A stretch of DNA of 64,000 nucleotides, from the NCBI GenBank assembly GCA_023213395.1, contig CM041465.1:166973741-167037740 (forward strand), read 5' to 3'. Positions within the stretch are counted from its first letter, which is position 1, and the number at the start of each line of letters is the position of its first letter. Under the pieces are notes generated by a model. The model worked only from the letters and a program-made list of their open reading frames with translations, did no database searches and was not told the origin of the DNA. Shown piece by piece: positions 33,980 through 46,650 of the stretch. The position numbers and the translations under genes are program-made. The stretch comes from Cycas panzhihuaensis (taxonomy: Eukaryota > Cycadophyta).

Positions 33980-34654
33980 AATATAATTTAATATATCATA
34001 AACTTTATAAATATTAAAGTTCGAAAATCAATTTTTTTGAAAGAGTGAAGGTTGTGTAACTTTCCACTGTGTGTGTGCAACTTTATGTGGAGAACAGATG
34101 CAAATAGTGATATGAATCTCTTTGCAAACACTCTAACTTTGATTGGAATCTCTTTTAAAGGTTGTAACACCCCCTCTTAGATAGATTTAGAGCTACTATG
34201 AAGAAAAACAAGCTCAAACAGAGTCACATAAGCTTACGAAGGTGGTATGGCTACTTGGGACTGAAAACAAGCAATCTCCATGCAAATGCTTAGAACAGTA
34301 ATAGATCAGTTGTAGAGAGCTATTAGATTTGTTATAACTTTGGTTAGGAATAAGATGTGGCTAACACAAATAAATTAGGATTGAAATGGGGGCCAAATAG
34401 AGCTATTTTGGCAAAAAATAGAGTCATAAGCTCTTTGGACTACTACAAGCTTGAAAACTTGCACTTTAGAGCTGAAGTGAACTATAAAATACAGTAACCT
34501 CAGATTGGCTAATGGCTATGAAATATTGATGAAAAACTCAAAAAATTGTAGGAATGGGATGTTGTTATTGGCAAATGAACCTCTATTTTCTCATCAAACT
34601 CATACAATATCAACAAAAATAAATGAAATACACTCTACTAGCTCTAATACCATA
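33980..34654 (-). other. Copia-III 5' leader, second segment, with primer site
   Basis: Non-coding. The reversed primer site 'gctctaataccata' lies at 34641-34654, next to the 5' LTR. A reversed 'ctaagagggggtgttacaac' at about 34161-34180 looks like a purine tract plus LTR start, and may mark another old insertion, but no matching LTR was found. Confidence 0.6.
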
Positions 34655-35050
34655 TGAAAACAAGTAGGAGGATCTAACACAAGTGTATTTATGTTTAAAA
34701 TATTAGAAATATAATGCAAATATTAAAGAATAAGAGCAAATATATGCAAATGTACTGAACAAAGGGATATATGCAAATTTGTTGCATCGTGCGACTCTAT
34801 TTTGATAGAGTTTCTACATATTAAATTATCCAATATATAAAGGTAATGTTTAGAGCTTAATTTATAAGCATTCCATGGGTATTTTACATTAATCTCATTA
34901 ACTAACATATCAACAAGGGTGGCATACCCAACATATTTTTATAATATAATTAAATTACATTAAAGGTCACCTATGATACACCAATATATATAAAACACAT
35001 ATGCATATAAATGTTTATAATGTAATAAAGGATCATTACAAGTTTTAACA
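34655..35050 (-). repeat. 5' LTR of copia-III
   Basis: 396 bp; on the minus strand TGTTAAAACTTG...GTTTTCA. Matches 20401-20776 except for the missing outer 17 bp there. Confidence 0.85.
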
Positions 35051-36600
35051 AATATTTTATTACTTTTTAAATAATAATATATAAGTATATTTATAATATA
35101 AATTAGCTTTTGTGTTGGGCCCATAATATTTTTCCAACATCATATAATGCATAAATATAAAATATCACTTAAAATTTCTTTTAAATTTTCTTCAACAATT
35201 TTTTCCTATTGTATAGACATAGTTTCCTATAAAACTATGGCCCATCTTTCCCTTGGTTTTTCCTAGTCTTTCACCCCAATTTCTCTTATAAATACCCGCC
35301 CATTTCTTAAGAAAAAAAGAAGACCATTTTATGAAACAAAGTGCTACTAAATTGATGATTCACCCTTTGGAGACTAACCTTTCACACTTGGGGACCCTTC
35401 TCTTAGAAGAGAATTATAGGCTTATAACTAGAGATCTTGAAGACTTAAGGTGGTGCATACTCTTGTCCTTCTTCCTTTCTTCCTTTGGCCATATTTTCTT
35501 ATACTCTTACCTCCTCTTCTTAGTTCATTTTCCTATTCTAGTTTCTCTTCCACTTTTGAGAGTTTTATTCATATACATTTTGGATCTAAAGTCTTGCTTA
35601 GAGTACTTGGGAGCTATTAGAGCATAGATCTAAGGCACCTCCTTTCATCTCTTTTCAAATAAAGTGTTTGTTAGTAGTTTTCCACTTTATTTTTGGTGTT
35701 TTTCTTTACCTTTTATATGTGATATTCAAATAGTCTTTTGAATTTTATTTTTAGTTTAAAAGGTTGAAAAGAAAAGGGTATTATCTTCTTGTTTTATACA
35801 TATTTTTGCATCATTGAACTCTTGTTAGTGTAATTTATTTTTCTTAAAGAACTAGCCCCCTCTTAATAAAACTGCTAATCATAACTCGTTGGAGAATCCT
35901 TAAAGAGAATCTTTAACCCTCTTCCATAAGATTATAAGCTCCATATTCACCTTATTCCACTATAGCTCTCTACGTGCATCTAAAATGGTACAAGAATTGT
36001 GATAGGAATCTTGTGGTTTAGATTATGAATAAAGTTATACCATTATATGAATCATGAGATATACATACTCCCAACTTTGGTTTTGTAAGGTATGCTAATT
36101 TACTTCTCTTAGAGCTCTCTTTCATTTGTTATCTTTTTGAGTGAGTGTATAGAAAGGTGAATGATACATACTACTCTCACCTTTACTTCTTAACCAAAAC
36201 GTTAAAAAGGTAAGAAAAAGAAATGAGTTTTATTCAATCTTATTTTGTGATTGAAGTATTTTTGTTAAAAAAAAAAGAAAGAAAAGAAAGGGAAAGAATC
36301 CATTAACTCTTCTTTATATTTTCTAGTTAAGGAAAATAAGGGTGTATTTATATTATACCTCTAATTAATAAATAAAAAGATAAAAGAGGTGAAAGGATTT
36401 ACAATTAGGATAAGTGTAAGCATAATAAAAGAATCTAAAGTTCTTAAGTATGCCTACGTTTCATACCATATTTGCATGGTAGTTTAAAGTAAAAAAAAAA
36501 GAAAAAAGAAAAAGGCGAAAGAGAAAAAAAGCAAAAGAAAAGAGTAGAAGTTAAATATTGCACAAATATATAGATGTATTAGGTTGAATATACTTGCTTA
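35051..36600. other. Repeat remainder and AT-rich spacer with promoter-like site
   Basis: 35051-35106 duplicates 20345-20400; 35107-35200 continues the dispersed repeat also seen at 15420-15480. A TATA-like 'cttataaatacccgccc' at about 35288 and pyrimidine-rich stretches (35460-35560) look like a retrotransposon LTR/leader. The open frame 35331-35627 has no recognisable family. Purine-rich AAAG runs at 36265-36300 and 36490-36545. Confidence 0.4.
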
Positions 36601-37079
36601 TTTTTATTGATTATGTTGTTTGTGCATAGTTTAAGTATGTCATTGACTTCATTTAATAAAATAGGAATGCTAATTTGCATCATATAAAAGCACATTACAT
36701 TGATATTTATGAAATTCATATTCTAAAACTCCCCCTTGATGTTTAATTTATGGTACTCTTTGAATGTCATCATCTTTATATTCATCATGTTGAATCTTCA
36801 TGCTGAATCACTTGCTTATCTATATCCTCATATTGCCTATGCCACTTGGAAGTATTAACACATCTAAAACTTGTCTTTAATTTGCTTATCTCTTACAATT
36901 AAATCACATCTTATGCCATATAAATATATCACATTACCATCTATAAACTAACAATCAAATAAACATAACTCTCAACTCATCACAATATATGAAGTTTCTC
37001 CTTAATAACTTCATATCTTCCATCTATAAGCTACAAACTAAACAACTTATCTTCAACCTTATCAACAATATCAAATTTA

Positions 37080-37148
<69 letters not shown>

Positions 37149-39420
37149 ACCATCTATTAAAATTCATGGGTAACCAACTACTGTAATCACATTATTTAGG
37201 AACTATTAGTCATATATGGTTCATCAAACATAATATATTACGATTAGTTAAATGTGCTATAGTAAGAGTAACTTATTAATCTTCTCTCATATCTTGTGTA
37301 CAAGATATGGAAAAACTCAATCCTTTTGCATCTTTTTTTGGTAACTAATTTTGACATCTTAATCTCTCATTAAACTAACTCACTTTGTGAATAGGACATA
37401 CCACCTAGTCTATTAATCTAGTTATAATAAAGCAACATATATAATGTATTTCCATATCTTTTCTTATAAGTGAATATTAGATTTCTAACTAAAAAACACA
37501 TGTCAATTGAACTCTTTAACAACTAAACCTAGTTTTATAAATAACCTACAATTGTTATTACTAATTTATCAAATTTATAAGGCCTCTCATTATCTCATAA
37601 TAGGTGGAAAACTCACTCAACTTAACTAAATATCTTTCAAATAAATTCTTAAATACGAACTCTAAATCAATAATAAAACTTTGAATTTCTCTTAAATAAT
37701 TAGGTGGTGTTTTTGTATATTCTATTTAATCAAACATTTATTTAAATAATTAGATAATCAAGTGATTTGTCCTTTATCAACTAAATCATGTATAAAGATT
37801 AAGATGATTAATTTATCATTCCATTAATTTTTGTGTTAATTTTTATTTAATTAATGCTATCTATTATATTGTATCAAATGCATTAAATGTCTTATGGGGA
37901 TCAATATCATTATGTCTAATATGTATTCATCTCATCCATCATCAAAGGTTCTTATATATATTTCAATTTAAAAATTTGAGCCATAAATATATTACAAATA
38001 AGTCTTAAATATCCTTTTTTATTAAATTTCAACCAAACATGCATCTAGACTCATTATGAAATATCTATTTACATCAACATATACTTAAGAGTATTTAGAA
38101 TCATGAAAAAATACCAAATTATGTCTCAAACTTCTAAAAAAACTATTTTTCTATCATGCCAAAAATTATTTATCCAACTTTATTGATTAAAATATTTATG
38201 ATGCGATGTCTAAACTATGGCTTATCACTACTAATTTTGTCGATCCTTGAGTCTTATTTCCAATGGTTTAGATAACACTCAAATATGATCTCATATAAAG
38301 ATGCTATATTTAAAATAGTATTATCATATCATAAAAATAAAATGGGGATAATAATAGTACTTGTTACTAAAATGATTACACCACTTTTAGTAGAAACTAG
38401 ATTTTAAAAAGTATGAGTTCAAAAAATATTTGAGGTCAATGGGTAGTTATAACAAAAGTTATGGTCATTTGAAATTACAGTAATAAAATTTTTATATTAT
38501 GGATGATGGTGGATAGCAAGTTGAAATTGAAAGTCTTATAAATTTCACAAACTTTCTCTAAAACCTATAATATAATCACTCAAAATTTATGTTAGCTCTA
38601 TTTTCCTCAATTCTATGGTTGTTTTTTCCTAAATTTGGCTATTTACATCTCTAAAATTATAGATCTTTGATAAAATTCTTGCCATCATACCTACTTTAAA
38701 CTTCTTCAAACCTTAACTTATGCCTCAAAACATCTTATGAACAATCATTTCTCTATGTATTATGATATTAATATTTATTAACCTTTAATATATCAATTTT
38801 ATAACAAAGTAAAGCCTCTCTATATTTTTGGCCGTGTAGTGATAATTATGCAAAATAATTATCTTTAATGCTTTTATGTTTAAAATTATAATTTCAATTA
38901 TTTTCAAATTCTTTATAAACATACCTTAAATCTTAGTGCTAAATACTTAATTCATCTTATTACTAATATGCCATAATATTTACCTTTAAATTATCATATA
39001 TTAAGATTGGTATAAGCCTATTACCTATTTTGCACTTGTACTGATAAGGTATTAACTTACAATTTACTTTTATAGGGTGATTAATCCTACTTGGGCTATC
39101 ATTGTATGGATATACCATTAAACACTTATATGTTCTAGAATATAGACCTATATGCATAATAAATATTCATAATAAATCATTAAATTAACAATATTACTTG
39201 TTAGTCTTATGTCACTCTTCATCCCGTATATGACTTTCATTATCACACCCTTATTTACAGTCATATCTATGGTATAATTTTATTTTTAGATCATCAAATC
39301 AATCTCCATACTGGCTTTTGATATTGGCTCATACTAGCTCAGATTATAGTATATAAGAGATACAATATGTGAAGGCTAAGGATTAAGATTGAAGACTTAA
39401 AGACATTAAACATTAAGGGG
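36601..39420. other. AT-rich stretch, LTR-like debris and (AT)n; no gene
   Basis: 'aaaactcccccttgatg' at about 36725 reads on the minus strand as a purine tract (AAGGGGGAG) followed by an LTR-like start. 36740-37060 matches 16200-16560. I find no coding motif in the remainder. Confidence 0.45.
37083..37145. repeat. (AT)n microsatellite
   Basis: About 62 bp of perfect AT dinucleotides. It creates an artificial Ile-Tyr open frame, which is not a gene. Confidence 0.97.
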
Positions 39421-39910
39421 AAGCGCTAGAATATTTGATACTTCATATATCTAATGTTTAATATGTTATTATGAATTCACACAAAATTTCACTCATGCAA
39501 AAGTATTAATAGATGTGATATGTATGATTATTCATGTAAATATCCTATTGGATGATGAAACAAATAAAGATATATCATCGGCTATTTATGAGGTGACATA
39601 TCTATAAATACATATACACATCACTTGAGAACTTAAGAAATGAATATTGACTTGAAGATGTAATTCATTTAATATTATAAAGAGGAGCTCCTAACTCCAA
39701 ATTTATCCTATGATTTTTTCTACAATGGACTTTTCACATATAAATCTATTGTTTCACTTATGGTGTGTTTTTGATATGCTTATGCTTTATATATTGATCT
39801 TATATTACATGATATGTATACATTCTTTATGACATGAATCATACATTATACATGTTTGATATACTTTTCCTGTATATAATAATTACATTATAATATAGTA
39901 TTAGAGTTAA
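39421..39910 (+). repeat. Putative LTR flanked by purine tract and primer site
   Basis: 'aaggggaag' (about 39416-39424) precedes an about 470-bp segment with a TATA-like 'tctataaatacatatac' (about 39602). It is followed by the primer-like 'tagtattagagttaaattc' (about 39897). A purine tract on the left with a primer site on the right is what remains when LTR elements sit in tandem or recombine. No second copy was recognised in the window. Confidence 0.35.
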
Positions 39911-41166
39911 ATTCTAAATTCTAATAATCTCAAGTAGTTTGGGAATTACAAGCAGAGAAAGTGAGATGGAAGGTGTGGTAAGATTGTTATTTTAAACAAC
40001 TGTAATTTTGCTAAAAAGACCTTATACTTTTATATTATAATAAGTTTCAGATGAAACTAGGTAAGATAAAATTATGCTAATTATGTCCATATAAAGTACA
40101 TTAGATTTGGCATCTAACTCTAAAAGCTAGACATTAAGTTGTTTCCTAAAAAGGCTAATAGAAGCTAATTAAATATATATTATTAGTTTAAAAAAGAAAA
40201 AAAGAATACAAGAAGAAGTGAAACAACATATAAGTATTGCCAAATGATCAAAATCACCAATTGAGTCTACTGATTACTAGACTATTGTTAAAAAATTAGA
40301 TCATAATCATAAGTGATTACAATTAAAGCCAAATTAGAAAGGAACAAGAGAGTAATGGTGAAAGGACATCATATAAATACTAGAAAAGGGCACCATTAAA
40401 TTAATAAGGACCCACAATCATGAGTGAACACAAAGTAGCTATTTTATTAAAGGTGGAGATTATTTCATGTATAAAAATATTCAATGATCATTCACCATAA
40501 ACTTTCATAATTTGTATCAATCATGATCATCTTTTGTGATGACAGTGAAAATTTAAAATTTAGAGTAAAAAAATAAGCAAACTCCACATAAAGATATACA
40601 TATAGAAGATGTAAATTTTAGAGTATGAATCAAGATGAAGACATTCAATTGAATAATTTTTCATGTCAATTAAGGGAAGCTCTAACTATTGAAACATATA
40701 ATGAACTTTAAGGTACTTTCTTATATAGTGTTTGTTTGGGGCCCGTGATTACTCATTTTAAATTTAATAATACTATTTATGTCTTAATCCATATTTGACC
40801 ACTTGATTTTATTTATTTAAGAGTATAAATTCAAAATAATTATTATATACTCATATTAAAAGGTTTCTTGGTTGGCTTATAGGGGTTGGCATACAATAGT
40901 TCCCTATCTCTTAACACACTTTATTATTAAACCATGAGTATATATGAACACTATTACCATTATCTTCTAGTTGAAGTTTATGTATATATTTAAGTTTTAA
41001 TCCTAATTAGTTAATTTTCTCATTATATATTAGTCCTTCTAATGTGAGAATAGAGTCAAATATAATTCACTTGATTAGGTCACTTAAGTTGAAGATAATA
41101 TTTAATTAATTATGGCCATGTTATGGGTATGAGAGAGTCAAATAATTATTAAATAATTAGTTGATG
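39911..41166. other. AT-rich non-coding stretch
   Basis: No ORF of note and no conserved motif seen. It ends at TAAAG (41167-41171), the left target duplication of element B. Confidence 0.5.
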
Positions 41167-41171
41167 TAAAG

Positions 41172-41539
41172 TGAAGATTTTATAGTAAGATGCTCTGATA
41201 CTTAATGAAGGATTTGGAAACATGGAGATCGAGCATAGCATAAATCAAATAATCAATCCATTGTCAATGTATAAGCATAATAGACCATTACATTCAATCC
41301 ATTATATGAGAGCATGTACATATTTCCTAATAGAGGTGGTGTCAAAAGACACCAGGGTTTGTCACCCCAGTAAATATATACTTTGAGGGAGGAGGGAAAC
41401 CTTCTCAACCTCTAAATTTTAAAATATATTAAAATAATGCTTAAATAAAGTAATACTTAACCTTACCTTACTTACCTTCATATGTTTGAACTTACATGTA
41501 TAAATGGTGGGAGTTAGATGATGAACATTAACCCCAACA
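41172..41539 (-). repeat. 3' LTR of element B
   Basis: Matches 45881-46248 closely (same length, same order of TATA-like 'gtaaatatatactttg', GA-rich inverted repeat, and CACATGT sites). Contains 'gatgctctgatactta', a reversed primer-like unit, inside the LTR. Confidence 0.88.
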
Positions 41540-42240
41540 TTCTCCCCCTTAATGGCTGTGATGAACATCTTCATGTTTCCTTAAACTTGTGGTACATATA
41601 TATGAGGTAGAATTTGAGTAAGTACTTGAACAAATGTCCTTTCGCTTTGCCTTCATCTTCATGCATCATTATCCTTATATAGTGGTTTCTTTTAATATGG
41701 TTAGGTTCAAGTGACCTTCAAGTGGGTGACTTACTTTAAATGGATAAGAGTGGCTTCATCTTTATCTTTAACTTCTAGAATCTTTATTTTGTGAGTAGCA
41801 ATCATGTCAAAGGTACATACATCTTTATATACATGAATGCGATCATTCATTTAATTCGAGTCTTCTTCATTAGTCTTTTCAACATAACATACCTGCTCTA
41901 ACAACTGTCTCATATGTACAACATCATCATAGTTAAATTCATTCACATTGAGGGTTTCTCCCCCATGAATAGATTCTAATGTGTTCCAAATGGATTTTGA
42001 TGTAGTTAATTCACTAGCATGAATGAATACATCATCATTTATTGTACTAAAGATTAAAGCTATGATTTCATTGTCCTTTCTCAAGTTTTCTTTAAAAATT
42101 TATCCTTCCTCTAGATAACCACATGCAATTAAATTCTAAATATCTTTTGAAATGAGAAGTGTTTTCAATACTTCTTTCTATACATAAAAATTGGTCCTAT
42201 CAAACGTGGGAATTAGTACATCATCTAAATAAAATGCCAT
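41540..42240 (-). pseudogene. Element B gag-like ORF
   Basis: The minus-strand start is ATG 42240-42238 (MAFYLDDVLIPTFDRTNFYV). The core includes ENLRKDNEIIALIFSTINDD, ELTTSKSIWNTLESIHGGE and DDVVHMRQLLEQVC, matching the family in A, C and D. The C-terminal half is more decayed but keeps IKILEVKDKD-like residues and ends through the purine tract as KGENVGVN. A few stops sit at Gln/Trp positions. No zinc knuckle, protease or pol follows. Confidence 0.8.
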
Positions 42241-45200
42241 TTGTAATATGTTTAGTTAATGAGCTCAAATAAGTAAATGAAGACCTTAAATATATGAATA
42301 ACATGAAATGGATAATAAGTACTTTTCAATACATATGAATCCCTTAAATAAGGTAGGTGAGTAATGTGATCAAATGCACATCTTTTTTAAACAAAAAGTT
42401 TCCTTTTGCATGGAACTAAATCAATTGATGTTTTTATGAAAGCAAGGATCTATATGCTCCTTTAAGGTTTTAACAATGAAAATTTGAAATATAATTATCT
42501 TTAATGATGAAATGATAGATAATCAATGATAAAGAGTAGCTAAAGCAAAAAATGAATGACCTTTATCAATATAAAATGCTTGATTATGAAAAATAATTAG
42601 CTATCCCTTTAAAGGTAGTAGATCCTTTTGAAAGTAGTAAAAAAAACTGAAAGTTAAAGTGTAATCTTTGCTTTAGATAATAGAAATGTCTAAAAAATAA
42701 TAATTTTCCTCCAAGAAATATAGAAAATAAACAAATAGAATACAAAATGTACTCGTTTGATTAGGTAGCTCCACTTAGCTTAAAGTACTAAAAATTTAGA
42801 TTTGTGCTATAAAAAAGGACTGGAAAATGTAAACAAAGAATAATAAAAGCTTCAAAAATAAATTGTTAGTAATCAACAAAGTAGATATAATCTTTTAAGA
42901 TAATATAATGCTTGAAAAGTTATAGGATGATACCTATAAGGACTGAATCAAGAATCTAAGGGTAACTAGCTTAAAACACTTACCAAATGAAGTTAGAATT
43001 AAGTGAAACCTATTTTAAACTAAAGAATATCAAATATCCTTTTCGACAGATTCAATTGTTTGTAAAACTGATTCCTGTAACTCAAGATTTTAAAGAATAG
43101 GTAAAGAGACCCTTTTTAGGGCTTGAATAGGAGTCACAAGGCTAAAATATTATAAAAATAGATTATAACTTTATGAAAAAGTATAAAAATACTCACTTAT
43201 AGATTAAAGTCCTTTTAATGTGACTTATTCTAAAAAATCTTAAAGAAAATATTTTAAAAAATGCTAAATAATGAAGAACTAGTTTGGACTAAGTACCTTA
43301 ACTTAACTAGCCTAAACTAACTATAAAATAACTTCAAATCACTTGAAAAACTATATCAGCATGAAGAGGGATAAATCAACTTTCCAACAAAGCTAACATT
43401 TTAGAAAATGGATATTAGACAAGAACGTTATAGTGAAAATAGTGAAGTGACCTCTTTATATTTAATAAACTAGAAGCTAAAAAATGAGGTGACTTTAAAC
43501 TCTTAAAAATTGATCAAAATAGCTCCAAAACTAGAAAATGACCAGTCTGAGGTGAAGCTCACAAAGTTTTAGTCACGATGGGACTAGTTTTGTAAAAATT
43601 TGGTACTCCAATGAAAAGTTATAGATGAAAAAGTGCAAGTAACCCCTTTTGAGTAAAACAAATAGAAAAACATAAAAGAAATTTTATAAAAGATTAATTA
43701 GGGCCCTTTTAAAGAGGACCTAAAGGTCATAAGAAAGAGTATGGGACCAGGGGCCAAACTCCAAAGGGGGCTAACACCTTTAAATGCTTAGATCTCAAAC
43801 CATTTAGAATATGCTTAATGGCTTTTAAAAACAAAAAAAAAGGAATTAAACAGAACTTATAAATTATCACATCTGCCCCTTTCTGAGCAAAAATGAGATC
43901 ATGTGTAATTACAAAACTCGAGACCAAATGAAGGGGCTTAATCAAATTAAGTACCATAGACTTGAATTCTAAATCAAATTTGATTAAATTTTTATTAAAT
44001 TTTTGAAAAAATAAATACTTTTCAATGAAGTTAATTGGACATTAAAGGGCACAAACTAGGTCATAGAAAAATACGATTAATGAATTAAAAGCACAAAAAA
44101 AAAGTATTAAAATCCCTCCACACTGGACGTCAAGATTGAATATATGTGTATATATATTTTTAGAGAAATTAATAGTTGATTTTCTCTCATAGCTTTATTA
44201 ATTTTCCACTATGTTAGAGAAACTAGTGGCTTGAAGGCTTTCATGGATGTGTGGAAACTTATTGGCTATGATTTCCCCACAAATTTCTAAAAAGAAGTGA
44301 TACAATGAATTGGGCGACAAGGATCTAAAGGTTCATGCAAAATTTTAGAGAAATTAAATGAAGATAAAAAAAAACTGTTAGAATATGGCAGTCGATTACG
44401 ATACGATGGCAGAGAGAGCTTTGGCTTGAGGCAGTAATAATCATATAGATCTAGCACAGCTCTAAGATCACACAGAGAGAAAGGATTACTCAACAACAAG
44501 CAATAAAATTAGCTCTAAATTGAGTAATTACTACACAAAAATAGCCCAAAATTAGGTAGATGTAGATCGAGGACACTAGAAATTTGATGAAAAGTTTAAA
44601 ATATGTTCTCCTAACATGAATGAATAACCCAAGCAGAAGCACACAGGGCACAGGAAAATATGGTAATTCTAGTGCAAGATCGAGGCAGTTTGATATGGCA
44701 AATTACCTCACATGACTGCAAGCATATACAAGGTGCAACTAGCTAAAAAAAATAGCAAGGAAGTGGTATATATCAGCAAATAAAAGGAAAAAAATAACAA
44801 ATGACAATGAGATATATGCTCAGAATGACATAAGTCATGGATAGGTAAGATGTAGATGAGGCACTATTTTTGTCTAACAGAATGATCTTGGATTCTATTT
44901 CAACAACATAAACTCTTATAGATGTGCACAAATGAACTTGGGCACTCTGCAATATAATGAAAATTTTGAGGAAAAAAAAGAAAAAATTAGCCAAAAATAG
45001 AAGGACAACTAGTAGGGTTTATGGAGAGAGGCAAATTACCAACAAACAAAATTAACTACAAATGATCTGAATAGATCAAAAATAGAGAGGAGATGGATCC
45101 AAGAGGTGAAGATCATCCACAATGGTGGATCACACATAAGTTTTTCACAAAATATAATATATATATGTAAGAAAAATAAAAAAAGGTTGATGCACAGGTG

Positions 45201-45880
45201 AACGGAGGAGAGATCCTAATAAAAAATGATTAACAATTTGATCTAAATACTTCCATGGTAGGCATTTAAGATCCAAAGGAGGATTGGTGATCAGATTCAA
45301 AAAATATTTCATTTTTTTTTTTTTTTATATATAAAAATGATGTATGGTGAATGGACAAGGGTGAGGTGACTCAGGTGATTCGATCTTACCACAAAAGACA
45401 CGGTTTGTCACCAAACTTTAGGAGAGACTAGGTATCATGGATAGTAAGGCACAGGTAAATTTTTGTGCTAAACGAATGCTTATAGGTTGAGAATGAAGCA
45501 GAAGAGTGAAACGGGTCACAAACAACATGCTGTGACTCAGAGAGAGATATCTCTCAATAGAAGTAATGAAAACATGAACCATTTTTACTGTCAACTAGAG
45601 GATTTGATTCTGATCAAAGCAAGCAGTCATATGATATAGTTTTGATTAATGATTGAGAAGTTGGAACCTAATAAACTCAAGTAGAGGGTGCAGGGTATAT
45701 GACAGACAAATAAATATAAAAGAAAAATCAATAATATAAATAATAGTTTTATAAGGTTAACCTTTAATAAATTATGATATTATATACATACCAAAGTATA
45801 CGAAAGATGAGACATGAATCTCATGTAAACTTCTCAAAAGTCAATTGAACAAATACCAACTAAGTCGCTCTAATACTAAA
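42241..45880 (-). other. Element B core and cargo/leader zone, nothing recognised
   Basis: 43490-44130 corresponds loosely to the family core (the '...aaaatcataactc...aatgggat' region of C). 44160-45866 is richer in GC than the core and may hold captured DNA, but none of the short frames resembles a known protein. T(18) lies near 45309-45326. Confidence 0.45.
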
Positions 45881-46248
45881 TGAAGGTTTTGTAATAAGAT
45901 GCTTTGATACCAAATCAAGGATTTGGAAACATGGAGATATAGCATAGTAGAAATCAAATAATCAATCCATTGTCAATGTATAAGCATAATAAACTATTAC
46001 ATTCAATCTATTGTATGAGAGCATGTACATATTTCCCAATAGAGGTGGTGTTAAAAGACACCAGGGTTTGTCACTCCAGTAAATATATAGTTTGAGGGAG
46101 GAGGGAAATCTCCTCAACCTCCAAAATTTAAAATATATTAAAATAATACTTAACTAAAGTAACACTTAACCTTACCTTACTTACCTTCACATGTGTGCAC
46201 TCACATGTGTAAATGGTGGGAGTGGGGTGATGAACATCAACCCTAACA
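45881..46248 (-). repeat. 5' LTR of element B
   Basis: 368 bp; on the minus strand starts TGTTAGGGTTGATG. Reversed primer-like 'gctttgatacca' at 45901-45912 lies inside the LTR, 34 bp from the true primer site at 45867-45880. Confidence 0.87.
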
Positions 46249-46253
46249 TAAAA

Positions 46254-46650
46254 GTTCTCATATATTATCTTATTGTTTGATGGATGGTAATACATGAATG
46301 GTTAATAATGAGATGACATAAATCTATATAAGGGTATGTATATTAAAAACTAAAGTAGATCACTTAGTTCTCTTATGAGACTAGTGACTTATAGACATAT
46401 TGTTTATTATTTATTAATGAGATTTGATACAACATTTGACAATGATTTTTTTAATTAGGGTTTTCCATTATAAATCTTCTATCATATATGGTTGTATGGT
46501 TGTTCTTTTAATACCCTTATCATAGTATTAATTAATCATATGACTGATTAATGCTTATATATTAATGGATATTTATTCATTGATTTATATCCTACTTATA
46601 CATAAATATATTTTCTAATATCCTATCAGGCCATGCATTAAAAATTTAAT
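46254..46650. other. AT-rich non-coding stretch
   Basis: No ORF or motif supported. Confidence 0.45.

Larger units (their letters stand above)
20401..35050 (-). mobile_element. Copia-III: minus-strand Ty1/copia element, split by copia-II
   Basis: Reading leftwards: the 5' LTR is 35050-34655, starting TGTTAAAACTTG. Next come the primer site TATGGTATTAGAGC (34654-34641), a leader, then gag-protease-integrase-RT-RNase H (about 25530 to 20790). The purine tract AAGGGAGGG (20785-20777) and the 3' LTR (20776-20401) complete it. The element's own length without copia-II (26680-33974) is about 7.35 kb. Both LTRs keep 'aagaataagagcaaatat' and 'aagcattccatgggtatttt'. The 3' LTR lacks about 17 bp at its outer end, and the flanks show a 56-bp rather than 5-bp duplication. 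Confidence 0.85.
41172..46248 (-). mobile_element. Element B: minus-strand gag-only LTR element, relative of A, C and D
   Basis: LTRs 45881-46248 (5') and 41172-41539 (3') are both 368 bp, with flanks TAAAG and TAAAA (one mismatch). Minus-strand order: 5' LTR, primer site TTTAGTATTAGAGC (45880-45867), leader/cargo zone (about 44160-45866), AT-rich core (about 42250-44150), gag ORF (42240 to about 41540), purine tract AAGGGGGAGAA, 3' LTR. The gag and LTR core match the family, and no pol is present. I recognised no host gene in its cargo zone. Both LTRs contain an internal primer-like unit. Confidence 0.85.

Noticed and set aside
34155-34185. Reversed purine tract plus LTR start (CTAAGAGGGGGTGTTACAAC)
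   Set aside because: No matching LTR or pol end was found; may be chance within the copia-III leader.
35331-35627. 98-codon open frame with a hydrophobic middle
   Set aside because: No family features, lies in an LTR/leader-like stretch, and the hydrophobic run comes from pyrimidine-rich sequence.
36989-37186. Open frame with an Ile-Tyr repeat
   Set aside because: Produced entirely by the (AT)n microsatellite.
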